This document shows positions 1 through 9,400 of a DNA stretch of 64,000 nt, piece after piece (position 1 is the stretch's first letter; every line of letters starts with the position of its first letter). The notes beneath the pieces were generated by a model. That model saw nothing but the letters and a program-made list of their open reading frames with translations, made no database searches and had not been told where the DNA came from. A program made the position numbers and the translations under genes. This stretch comes from Hydractinia symbiolongicarpus (taxonomy: Eukaryota; Cnidaria; Hydrozoa; Anthoathecata; Hydractiniidae): positions 20,000,501-20,064,500 of the forward strand of contig NC_079886.1 of NCBI RefSeq assembly GCF_029227915.1. The letters run 5' to 3'.

Positions 1-644
1 GTCTGTTCAAAATGGTTGCGCCCAGCTTTTTTTGAAAATTATCGCAGAGCCTGATTTTTAAGGACTTTGCGTTTTGGTTTTACTTAGCTTAATTTCGGAA
101 TCACGACAAAACCGGATAAACAACATGCTACGGAGGCCATTTCAGTTTGGAAGTGATGGTGTGAGGATTGCAGATCTGTTTGAGCTTTTTGTCTTTCATA
201 TCCCCCTTAATTTTGTAGTATTTGTTTCTTTCTGTTTTCACATGTTAAGGCACATATATTTTTCCTTTTTTTTTTACCCACGTACCAATCTTAAATCACC
301 AATTTTAAGGTTTTGGTTAGGACCGAAAATTTTAAAGGCTAGCTAGCTTGAGCCTTACTTATTACAATTCTGTATGGCATAAGACCTTTTTAAACTACCT
401 AACATTTATTTTTATTTTGTGGCTAAAAAGTGAGAGTAAAAAAAATGCAGTTTGCCTACAACAATATTATTAAACAATACTTCTTATGCTAAATGCAGTT
501 AGCTAGGTAGCTACATCTTTTATTATTTTCTTGAAAACCTTTTCTGCAAATAAAATGGCTGAGCGTTTGTTTTAGCTGGACAGGTAACGGCATGCTGTGT
601 CCTGTATTTTTATTTAAACCGAAGTTGCAATGAAGTTTATTTGG
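1..644. other. AT-rich non-coding flank
   Basis: No supported gene. The open frame at 74-346 has low-complexity, phenylalanine-rich composition and no recognisable domain, so I treat it as chance. Confidence 0.5.
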
Positions 645-1010
645 AAAAGGGTATTATGCATATACGCCTGTTCAACTTTGTTTAACTGCACTAAGCGGTT
701 AGCCCAGTGTTAACAACAGACTGTTTTGGAAAAGGCTGTTATGCCTATGCGCATGTGTGACGTGGATTACCTGTACTAAGAGATCAGCCCACTGTCACAA
801 TTAATTTTGAAACTTTCTCGGGAATAACGCCTGTACGAATGTGCAACACTGTTTACCTGGACTAACCACTCAGTCATGTGTTATCAATGGACTGTTTCTT
901 GTGTTTTAACTTAAAGTGTTTTTTAAAAGGGTATTATCCTTACACACCTGTGCAACATGGTTTAACTGTACTAAGCGCTCATCCCAGTGTCACGATTAAT
1001 TTGTTAACTT
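645..1010. repeat. diverged ~90-bp tandem repeat, about 4 units
   Basis: Four successive blocks start with a variant of AAAAGGGTATTATGC, followed by CGCCTGTGCAAC, then TTTAACTGTACTAAGCG and finally CCCAGTGTCAC. They begin near 645, 735, 825 and 930. A fifth, weaker block is visible near 1140-1200. Units differ at many positions and in length, so the array is old. Confidence 0.65.
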
Positions 1011-1277
1011 TCACAAAAACTTATTGCGCAAAATAAAATAATATTGGAGTAATGGAGTAACAACGGTTTGTAAACGGTTTTTATTTCAACTATCGTTGCG
1101 GAAAGTTAGATTTTGAAAAATATGTTAAAGTCGCAACACTATAATAGTATATGCGCCTCACTTGATTTACGACAAACTGTATACCTGTACTAAAGCGCAG
1201 TTTACGGCTCTTAAAGGACAGAAAATAAGGCGTGGATAAAATGGTGCGGAATTAATTAGTGCAAATTAGGGTGTATT

Positions 1278-1387
1278 TCGCACTAATAAATGCCGCCCAA
1301 ATCTAATCGAGCTCTGCAATTCGCACTTATAAATTCCGCCCAACGGGAAAAAAAAATTAGCATTTCGCACTATTAAAATCCGCCCAA
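1278..1387. repeat. three subterminal copies of the TIR motif
   Basis: Three copies of CGCACTWATAAATNCCGCCC at 45-bp spacing, all in the orientation of the right TIR of the surrounding element. Together with the left TIR at 1244 the first copy forms an imperfect palindrome. Confidence 0.7.
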
Positions 1388-1764
1388 TGTAAAAAAATTG
1401 GCCAGCATCAGAAATTTCCGTGAAACTTCTTAAAATAGAAGGCTACAGGTTGGGAAAGACAAGAGATAATAAAACAAACATTTTTTATAAGTCAAGATCT
1501 ATTTCAATAGGTTTACTTTTTACTGATTCTCCAAAACGTTTTTTCTCCACTGGAATTCTTCCTGATTTATTAAAAAAGCTCTGATGTCTTTCTGTGTATT
1601 GTTAATGTTCGTCAAAACATCATTTTTCTTTCCCCCCCTTTCATTTCAGGCTTTCCTTTCGTCTCTTCAGGTGCCAAATAAGATCCAGCAACAAAGCCTT
1701 CATCACGTGGGTAAATGCTTGGATGTATCACTGTTTCAAAAATGTTAATAAGTTTTTTGTTTTT

Positions 1765-2085
1765 AAATGTGCAGGGCATGTAATTGTTACTGTACAGGGA
1801 ATTTCAAGTCCACTTTGCACCAGTGGTGAAACACAGTAATTAGAAGAACTCAGACTCGCCATGAGCTTTGCTCCACGGTCAAGTAAAAACTTCGTCACTC
1901 GAGAATATTCCATTGGCAAATGCCCAACTGTTTGTCCTGTCGTAGTTTTGCTACGACTTTATGGCAAAAAAGTCGAAAGGGTTGTCCCTTTCGTGCATAC
2001 AATCGAGTTCTTCTCCCACAAACGGCTGCCAATATTTGCGATAGAAATGATACCCTCTCACAGCAGATGAATATTCGTAGATTTT
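1765..2085 (-). pseudogene. HIRAN-like domain fragment
   Basis: Read on the minus strand, 2085-1950 gives a stretch with RGYHFYRKYW, then PFVGEELDC and NPFDFFAIK. After a one-base frame change near 1950-1965 it continues as VGHLPMEYSRV, FLLDRGAKLM and GLEIPCTVTI. This is the layout of HIRAN-like domains (GEeL..., NpyDpyAI, vGhlPrE, then a final GLEIPC block), a DNA-binding fold found in SNF2 factors and in many cnidarian stand-alone proteins. The frame break and lack of start or stop make it a relic. It lies antisense inside the pogo-type element, so it may have been captured or simply been the target. The family call is from memory of the pattern. Confidence 0.55.
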
Positions 2086-2424
2086 CTCACCCATGTTGCA
2101 ATGCTAAAAGACGACGAACTGTGTGGGAAAAGCTGAGTTTTTATTTTTTTATTTTTGAAGACATTCTAATGAAGTTAAGCCCGGTTTTCGCTTGCCCAAT
2201 TTCCGTAGAAAAACAATTGAAGTAATAATTGAAGGCAATTTTTGCTGAAAAAAGTCTCGCAAATGAATTAGAACTTACTAAATGAACTGAAGGAACACAA
2301 AGCGTTTCAAATGTGATGTCAATCCAACAAAATATGTCGTTTTGTACAAAAAAACACTCGCGTGAAAATGAAAGGTCGCATTGTAACAGACAGTCGTAAG
2401 TGTGTTTGGGAAATATCCCCACTA

Positions 2425-2758
2425 CACGTATTTTTTTAAAAGAAACCCGTTTATAAGAAACTAGAGGCTGGAGCTTCCAAAAAATAAGAAACTTTAAGTT
2501 TCATGACATAACTTTTCATGAACTTTTTGTACATAGTCGATGTCAATTTCATTACGTATATGTGTAACGTTTGATATTGCTAATTTCAAATGTTGTTTAT
2601 GTCTAACTTTTACACGTGACACATAGAATTAATGAACGTTCTTTTCTTAACTTTGTGAAGAAACCATATAAGAAAGTTTCAGTAGTAGAATTACCAAAAC
2701 ATTAAGGAACTGCCAGTACTAAAGCCTTTCACTGGTTTCTTTTAAAGAAAAATACGTG
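2425..2758. mobile_element. Tc1/mariner-type MITE with TA target duplication
   Basis: The left end CACGTATTTTTTTAAAAG (from 2425) is inverted at the right end (to 2758) over about 24 bp with one base gap, continuing into AAGAAACC/GGTTTCTT. Both ends abut TA (2423-2424 and 2759-2760), the duplication typical of Tc1/mariner. It is about 334 bp and has no coding capacity. It sits directly upstream of the readable transposase sequence. Confidence 0.75.
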
Positions 2759-2830
2759 TATATTCTAGGATCAAGTTCACAATCAAGTCTCAGTCACGTT
2801 GTGACACAAGTTGAAAGTGGTCTTGGTGAG

Positions 2831-4290
2831 ATGGAATACACTGTGGTAGAAGCTGCTTATCAAGAGAAGAAACTCAGAAAAAAGCGTGTACAATTTACGG
2901 AGGAAGAACGTTTCGAAATTGGAAAGTTCGCAGCCATTAACGGAGCAACAAAAGCTGTTAAACAGTTTAAAAACACGCACAAACATTTAGATTTCGGTGA
3001 AAGTACCGCCCAAAAACCTAAAGCTCGCTACGAACAGTTTACTAGAAAAAGAAGAACGTGGAAGGCCTCTAAATGTTGGGAGCACTAGATGAAAAAGTGA
3101 GAACATTTTTACTTAAGTTGAGAAAAAAGGGTGGTGTAGTGAATACTGTAGTTGCAATTACTACAGCAAAAGCCTTAATTGAAAGGAGTGACAACGAACA
3201 CCTTAAATCAATCGATCTTGATTCAACATCATGGGCTAAGAGTTTATTCATACAGATGGGTTTCTGTTCACGTGCATGTACCACCTCAAAACCAGAAATC
3301 ACGGAGTTGGCCAAAGAAGAAGCAAAGTGATTGTTTCAGCATCAAGTATTGAGTTTAGTCGAAAACCATGTAGTTCCTCATTCACTAATCATGAACTTTG
3401 ACCAAACTCCCGTTAAGTATGCTGTAGTACAAAGTCGCACATTAGATATCGGAGGTACTTAAAAACAAGCCATCGCTGCCACCTTTGGTATTACATTTAG
3501 CAATGGTTTCTTGCCAATGCCGCTGATTTATGGCGAGAAGACGGAAAGAAGCATACCAACATTTTTGTTTCCAAAGAGCTTTGCTCTCAGTGCCAACCCG
3601 AAACACTTCAGCAACACAGAAGAACGTTAAAACTCATTGATGGCATCATACTAACAGATATCCAGCAGGAACTCAAAAAATTACAACTTGGAAATGACCA
3701 TCCTGCATTGTTGATCTATGATGTGTTCTCAGGACAAATAACACGTGCCGTACTTGAAAAATTGCAAGAAAGCAATATCCATTTTGTTCGTGTCCCTCCG
3801 AACATGACTAATTTGTTTCAACCACCCGACCTCGAAGTTAATGGTGCTGCGAAAGCCTACATGAAGCGACGGTTCACTGAGTGGTATAGTAAAGATTTTT
3901 GGAGAGAACTTGAGGCTGGACGAAATTGACATCAAACTTACACTTACGATGCTAAAACCTCTACACTCACGCTGGCTTGTGGATCTTTACGACTACCTCA
4001 CTTCATCTAAGGGAGCAGAATTAATATCAAATGGTTGGCAGGCTTCGGGAATTACTGAACTACTCGTTAAAGGGTCTTAGGGTGTCGAAAGCCTTGACCC
4101 GTTTGCTTTTGTGGATCCTTTAGAAACGGATGATTCCTTTCCAGATAAAAGGGATATACGAGCTAGCAAAGAGGATATTTCTCGCTTGGTTAGACAAAAG
4201 CATATGTTAGAAGATTCTGATGACGAGTGGGAGCATGAAGATAGAACCGATTTTACAAATATTTTCGACATCTTAGATTATAAACTCTAA
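2831..4290 (+). pseudogene. pogo/CENP-B-type DDE transposase, broken
   Basis: Would cut and paste the surrounding element. The N-terminal helix-turn-helix part is visible as QFTEEERFEIGKFAAINGA (2888-2945), followed by KKGGVVNTVVA (3127-3160), DLDSTSWAKSLFIQMGF (about 3208-3262), MNFDQTP-type sequence (3390-3412), then DVFSGQ...VPPNMTNLFQPPDL (3717-3835), the block holding the second catalytic Asp region, and a C-terminal acidic tail ending FTNIFDILDYKL with a TAA at 4288-4290. At least four frame changes and in-frame stops separate these pieces (near 3060, 3330, 3460-3620, 3927 and 4077). The parts are collinear, so this is one copy in decay rather than several fragments. Confident on family, not on exact clade. 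Confidence 0.85.
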
Positions 4291-4545
4291 AATTTTTATT
4301 ATATATAAGATATTGTCACAAGACATTTAGATTTCTTTTTCTTCTGTCCCCATTATCCCTGATCTCTCTACATCAACTTAGGCCTTCCACACGTCTTCAG
4401 ATATCTAAGTTGTCTTAGAAAATAGGACCGTTTGGGGACCTTGCTTAAGAAGTAAAAAAACGTACGGAATCGCATAAATTAAATCCGCAAATTTCATAAA
4501 AATTTCGAAATCGCACTAATAAATTCCGCACATTTAACCATTTAC

Positions 4546-4548
<3 letters not shown>

Positions 4549-4621
<73 letters not shown>
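4549..4621. repeat. (TGTC)n microsatellite
   Basis: About 18 uninterrupted copies of the tetranucleotide TGTC. The open frame across it on the minus strand (TDRQ repeats) is an artefact. The same tetranucleotide occurs near the 5' end of the short Helitrons at 28486 and 40259, so this tract may derive from such an element. Confidence 0.95.
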
Positions 4622-5189
4622 GACTTTTACAAAGTCAATTATATTCTTCACTATTTTCTTCGATAAAGTCTGTAAAACATCTCTCATAAAATTGTTCTGT
4701 AATTTACCAAACTTTAACGTTAAAATAATATTAGCGTTAAAGGAAAGTATATTAAATTAATGAAGCCATTACAGTGCAGCTAAAGCTTTAAGGCCAAATA
4801 ACTTGGAAACAAGGTAGTGACGTCAGTCATTTTTCACCGCGTGGATAACTAGGGACCACCTGGGACCAGTTTGGGTAAGTTTTCCAAACCTGGGTCCCCG
4901 AATCCGTTTCGGAATAAACGGGTTGACGACGTTATCAAAAGAACCTTCAAACCCTAATATCTCTGCAACCGTTTATCAAAAGTATATGATCCTATACATT
5001 TTCTTGATCAGCGATTTAAGATCTATACGATAAAGGCAACAGGTATACAAATTTCTAAAAAAAGTTTTAAGTTTTTACGGACTGTTGCTGATATATAAGC
5101 AAAAGGTATACAATTTTTTTTTAAAAAAAATTTGTGCTTTGACTGGTCTTTGCTGACGTCAGCAAAAATTAAAACCCTATATCTCATTA

Positions 5190-5223
5190 ACCAGTGGATT
5201 TTTCCACGGGCTTTATCGACTAG
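5190..5223 (+). mobile_element. Helitron 3' terminus (hairpin + CTAG)
   Basis: GTGGATTTTTCCAC forms a hairpin followed by GGGCTTTATCGA and CTAG, then T. The hairpin plus CTRR end is the Helitron 3' signature, and it matches the 3' end of the complete short element at 40259-40394. The 5' end belonging to this copy was not identified; it could reach back to the TGTC tract at 4549. Confidence 0.55.
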
Positions 5224-5517
5224 TTGAATAAATAATGAGAACACAAACAAATTAATTGTCAAAAGATGCTAGAGCTAAACTATTCTTCTTTGTTTAGTTC
5301 ATAGTGAAAAAAATCCCTATCACACCTTCGCTAAAACATTGAACAAACGAACAAATGTAGGACAGCTACTCCGTTAGGGTACAAAATGACAAGCTAAATC
5401 ACCTCAGCAAAGGTCCGCGAACAGTCTTTAGCATGTATGACGTAATTATTTTACAATTTCCTGCTGCGCATTAAATAATATAGATATTATCTTGTCCTGA
5501 AAAAGTGAGTTTATTCT

Positions 5518-5556
5518 AAGCGACGTTTCGACAGCTGCCGCTGTCATCAAATAATC
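5518..5556 (-). ncRNA. Penelope-element-associated stem-loop (hammerhead-like)
   Basis: On the minus strand: TTTGATGA, then the hairpin CAGC-GGCA-GCTG, then T, then CGAAACGTCGC. The order GATGA / stem / CGAAAC resembles the hammerhead core carried by many Penelope-like elements, but the leading C of CUGAUGA is a U and the stem is offset by a base, so self-cleavage cannot be assumed. No Penelope protein fragment is seen beside it. Confidence 0.4.
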
Positions 5557-6238
5557 GAATCCATTTATTGGTTAAAGAGAAAATTAGAGAGTCGAAATCA
5601 AACAATCAAATCACAGCAAAAAAAGTAATTAATATTTTTCCTGCTGATGTTCTGTAAATTTCCGTTTACATCTGAGTCACTTTTGTTCTACCTTGAAGTT
5701 AAAGACACTTGAACGTTTTAAATAACTCTCAATTTTGAGTTTGGCAAATTAAGCGACTTAATTTCCCTTCACGAAATTTAAAGGACGAGAAATATTTCCT
5801 AAGCGAAAGGAGGTATTTCTCAGTCTGTTTGAATATTCGTGTAGAGAGGTGTATTTGTCAAATCGATGTAAATTTCATCCAAAAACCACACACTCTGCTT
5901 GCTAAGTTAATCTCTGCAATTTAAAAGTATACATTGCCAAAAAATGTCAATTTAGAGTAACAAAAATGAAGTATAAATTACAGCTAAGTTAATATGAACT
6001 GTATTTCCTTACTCGCTAAGCCAACTTTTCTTAAAAAAAGAAAATTCGTTTTTATTAGATATAAAAACAAGTTGGAACATTCGAAAACTACTTGTTAAAC
6101 GGTACTGTACCCGGAATTTTGTCACGCAAAAGCCAAAACAAAATGTTTTACAGCATTGACATAAAAAGTACCCTTCATTAATTTTAGGCATGTTCTCGAT
6201 TAGGCTATTAAAACGCCTGAATAGAGGAAATACCATAC

Positions 6239-6488
6239 CTGCCAATAATCACCTACCAATACATCAACCAGAAACATGGACATTTCATACTTATCATTGG
6301 CGTCAACGTATGAATGACTGTAGCTTGCTTCTTTGGCAAAATACGATCCTTCACCAAAAAGTCCTTTTTTGCATAATCTCCAGTCAAAATTCTGACAGAG
6401 AATATGCTCAACTGTCGCATGCGTTGTACCATGCCACAGTTGAATTTCATTAAGCTTTGAGCTTTGCTCCCTCATCAATCTTTTTTGG
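6239..6488 (-). CDS. PARP catalytic exon (H and Y of the triad)
   Basis: Acceptor TTTTTAG at 6495-6489, donor GTATGG from 6238. The exon reads NEIQLWHGT (NAD-binding His), NFDWRL, FGEGSYFAKEASYSHSY (catalytic-site Tyr) and FLVDVLVGDYWQ. Those are motifs of the PARP10-16 class. It starts in phase 2 and ends in phase 0. The following exon, which should hold the third triad position and the YPEY-type C-terminus, could not be recognised between 6238 and 4500, so mono- versus poly-ADP-ribosylation cannot be judged. The exon itself is intact. Confidence 0.9.
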
Positions 6489-9400
6489 CTAAAAATTAAC
6501 GCGAGAGAAAAAAGATTTGAAGCATTCTGTTCGTTAAGAGAAGTTGCGAAAGAAAATTGCAAATAATTTTATGTTAAGCCAATTCAAAATTGAAATACAC
6601 AGGTGATTTACACGTTTTTCTTTACTGCACGCTATAAAATTTAAGATTATTTCCCCCTGGCGGACACGGACGGAAAATCTCGCCCAAAAAAACGTCACCA
6701 AATTCTACTCACCATTCATACTTATCATAAAATGCTTTATTGCAAATCTCTCTGATAGAAACAACTTTACATCGCATTCTGGCTTTCATGGTTTCGTTAA
6801 ATTTTTTTTTAATCATTTGTCGTGTTTCGATCAACTTTCAACAAAAGGTAGCCACATGAAGGGAACGTGGACGGCCAATGTTCAGGGTAACGCCCAGTAG
6901 ATGGCGACGAAGAATCAGGCGACAACCTAAGAAAAATAAAAAGATTGCTGGGTAACACACAATTTCTAGTATGTAAAATCATTCTATCTCTTTCTTAATT
7001 CATGTGCACTTTCTCTCCACGTATTAGATCAAGTAATTTACAATCATATTCATTACTTTCTGAGTCCACCTATAAAGAAGCCCACATACGTATATCAAAA
7101 AATGAACTTTATTTCTCATTGCATTCTCGAATGATTCTGTTCACATATTTTTAATACAATTCGCCATTGCAACTGGTAAACCTTTGAAAGATATGTACTT
7201 TTATGACGGAAAAACAGGGACAGGCTTCTTTTATAGTGCGTCAATTCACAAAGTCATGGATAAAACATAATAAACATTGTTGTACGTTTTCGCGAGGAAT
7301 AATTATTTCCATTATTAGTGTGACAATATTTATTGGAGGAGATACTATAAAAATTCACAACAAATAATGAAGGAGAAACTATAGAAAGTTTCAACATTCT
7401 TCAAAGAGATACGGTAAAAGGTGACAATACTTATTGGTGAAGAAACTATAAAAGTGACAACATTCATTGGAGGAGAAACTAAAAAAGTGACAACATTCAT
7501 TGGAGGAGAAACAATAAAAAGTGACAAAATTCATTGGAGAAGATAGTATAAAAAGTGACAACATTCATTGGAGAAGATAGTATAAAAAGTGACAACATTC
7601 ATTGGAAAAGATAGTATAAAAAGGACAACATTCATTGGAGAAGACAGTATAAAAAGTGACAACATTCATTGGAGAAGACAGTATAAAAAGTGACAACATT
7701 CATTGCAGGAGGTAGTATAAAAAGTGACAACATTCATTGAAGCAGACAGTATAAAAAGTGACAACATTCATTGGAGAAGATAGTATAAAAAGTGACAACA
7801 TTCATTGGAGAAGATAGTATAAAAAGTGACAACATTCCTTGGAGGAGGTAGTATAAAAAGTGACAACATTCATTGGAGAAAATAGTATAAAAAGTGACAA
7901 CATTCATTGGAGAAGATAGTATAAAAAGTGACAACAATCATTGGAGAAGATAGTATAAAAAGTGACAACATTCATTGCAGGAGGTAGTATAAAAAGTGAC
8001 AACATTCATTGAAGCAGACAGTATAAAAAGTGACAACATTCATTGGAGAAGACAGTATAAAAAGTGACAACATTCATTGGAGAAGATAGTATAACAAGTG
8101 ACAACATTCATTGGAGAAAATAGTATAAAAAGTGACAACATTCATTGGAGAAGACAGTATAAAAAGTGACAACATTCATTGGAGAAGACAGTATAAAAAG
8201 TGACAACATTCATTGGAGAAAAGAGTATAAAAAGTGACAACATTTATTGGAGGAGGTAGTATAAAAAGTGACAACATTCATTGGAGAAGATAGTATAAAA
8301 AGTGACAACATTCATTGAAGAAGACAGTATAAAAAGTGACAACATTCATTGAAAGAGAAACTATAAAAAGTGACAACATCCATTGAAGGAGAAACTATAA
8401 AAAGTGACAACATCCATTGGAGGAGATAGTATAAAAAGTGACAACATTCATTGGAGAAGATAGTATAAAAAGTGACAACATTCATTGAAGAAGATAGTAT
8501 AAAAAGTAACAACATTCATTGAAGAAGACAGTATAAAAAGTGACAACATTCATTGGAGAAGATAGTATAAAAAGTGACAACATTCATTGGAAAAAATAGT
8601 ATAAAAAGTGACAACATTCATTGGAGAAGATAGTATAAAAAGTGACAACATTCATTGGAGAAGATAGTATAAAAAGTGACAACATTCCTTGGAGGAGGTA
8701 GTATAAAAAGTGACAATATTCATTGGAGAAGATAGTATAAAAAGTGACAACATTCATTGGAGAAGATAGTATAAAAAGTGACAACATTCATTGGAGAAGA
8801 TAGTATAAAAAGGGAGAAGACAGTATAAAAAGTGACAACATTCATTGAAGAAGATAGTATAAAAAGTAACAACATTCATTGAAGAAGACAGTATAAAAAG
8901 TGACAACATTAATTGGAGAAGATAGTATAAAAAGTGACAACATTCATTGGAGAAAATAGTATAAAAAGTGACAACATTCATTGGAGAAGATAGTATAAAA
9001 AGTGACAACATTCATTGGAGAAGATAGTATAAAAAGTGACAACATTCATTGGAGGAGGTGGTATAAAAAGTGACAACATTCATTGGAGAAGACAGTATAA
9101 AAAGTGACAATATTCATTGGAGAAGACAGTATAAAAAGTGACAACATTCATTGAAGGAGAAACTATAAAAAGTGACAACATCCATTGGAGGAGATGCTAT
9201 TAAAACTGACAAATTTTATTGGAGGAGAAAGTATTGAAAGTACCAAAATTTCAATGTAGAATAAACTATATGAAGTTACAATATTAACGGAAAAACAAAG
9301 ACCAAGTGACAACATTAGTCATATTTTTTTTTCCAGCCATTAGGTAAGACTGGACAATTAGGATGGAAATGCTATAACGGAAAAAATTACAGCAAAACGC

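Larger units (their letters stand above)
1244..4531 (+). mobile_element. pogo-type DNA transposon (decayed), with TIRs
   Basis: The left end (1244-1263, GTGCGGAATTAATTAGTGCA) matches the reverse complement of the right end (4512-4531) at 18 of 20 positions. Further copies of the same motif lie just inside the left end at 1278-1298, 1322-1342 and 1367-1387, and a weak one near 4470; such subterminal copies often serve as transposase sites. The interval encloses a broken pogo/CENP-B-type transposase (2831-4290), an antisense HIRAN-like fragment and a nested MITE. No clear target duplication is seen outside the ends. Pairing of these two ends is inferred from position and similarity. Confidence 0.6.

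Noticed and set aside
74-346. 90-codon open frame near the start
   Set aside because: Phenylalanine-rich low-complexity sequence, no domain, no splice or promoter support.
4445-4687. Open frame across the TGTC tract
   Set aside because: Only a translation of the microsatellite (TDRQ repeats).
5518-5556. Calling this a functional hammerhead ribozyme
   Set aside because: The core C is changed and stem II is offset by a base; only resemblance can be claimed.
6000-6190. Final PARP exon just below 6190
   Set aside because: Frames from possible acceptors hit stops quickly and show no C-terminal PARP block.
7345-9011. Minus-strand open frames with repeated NECCHFLYYLL-type text
   Set aside because: They are the translation of the 34-bp minisatellite (three units equal 34 codons) and vary with unit changes; not a repeat protein.
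7316-9315. Regular repeats resembling a CRISPR array
   Set aside because: Units are contiguous with no unique spacers, in an intron of a eukaryotic gene.
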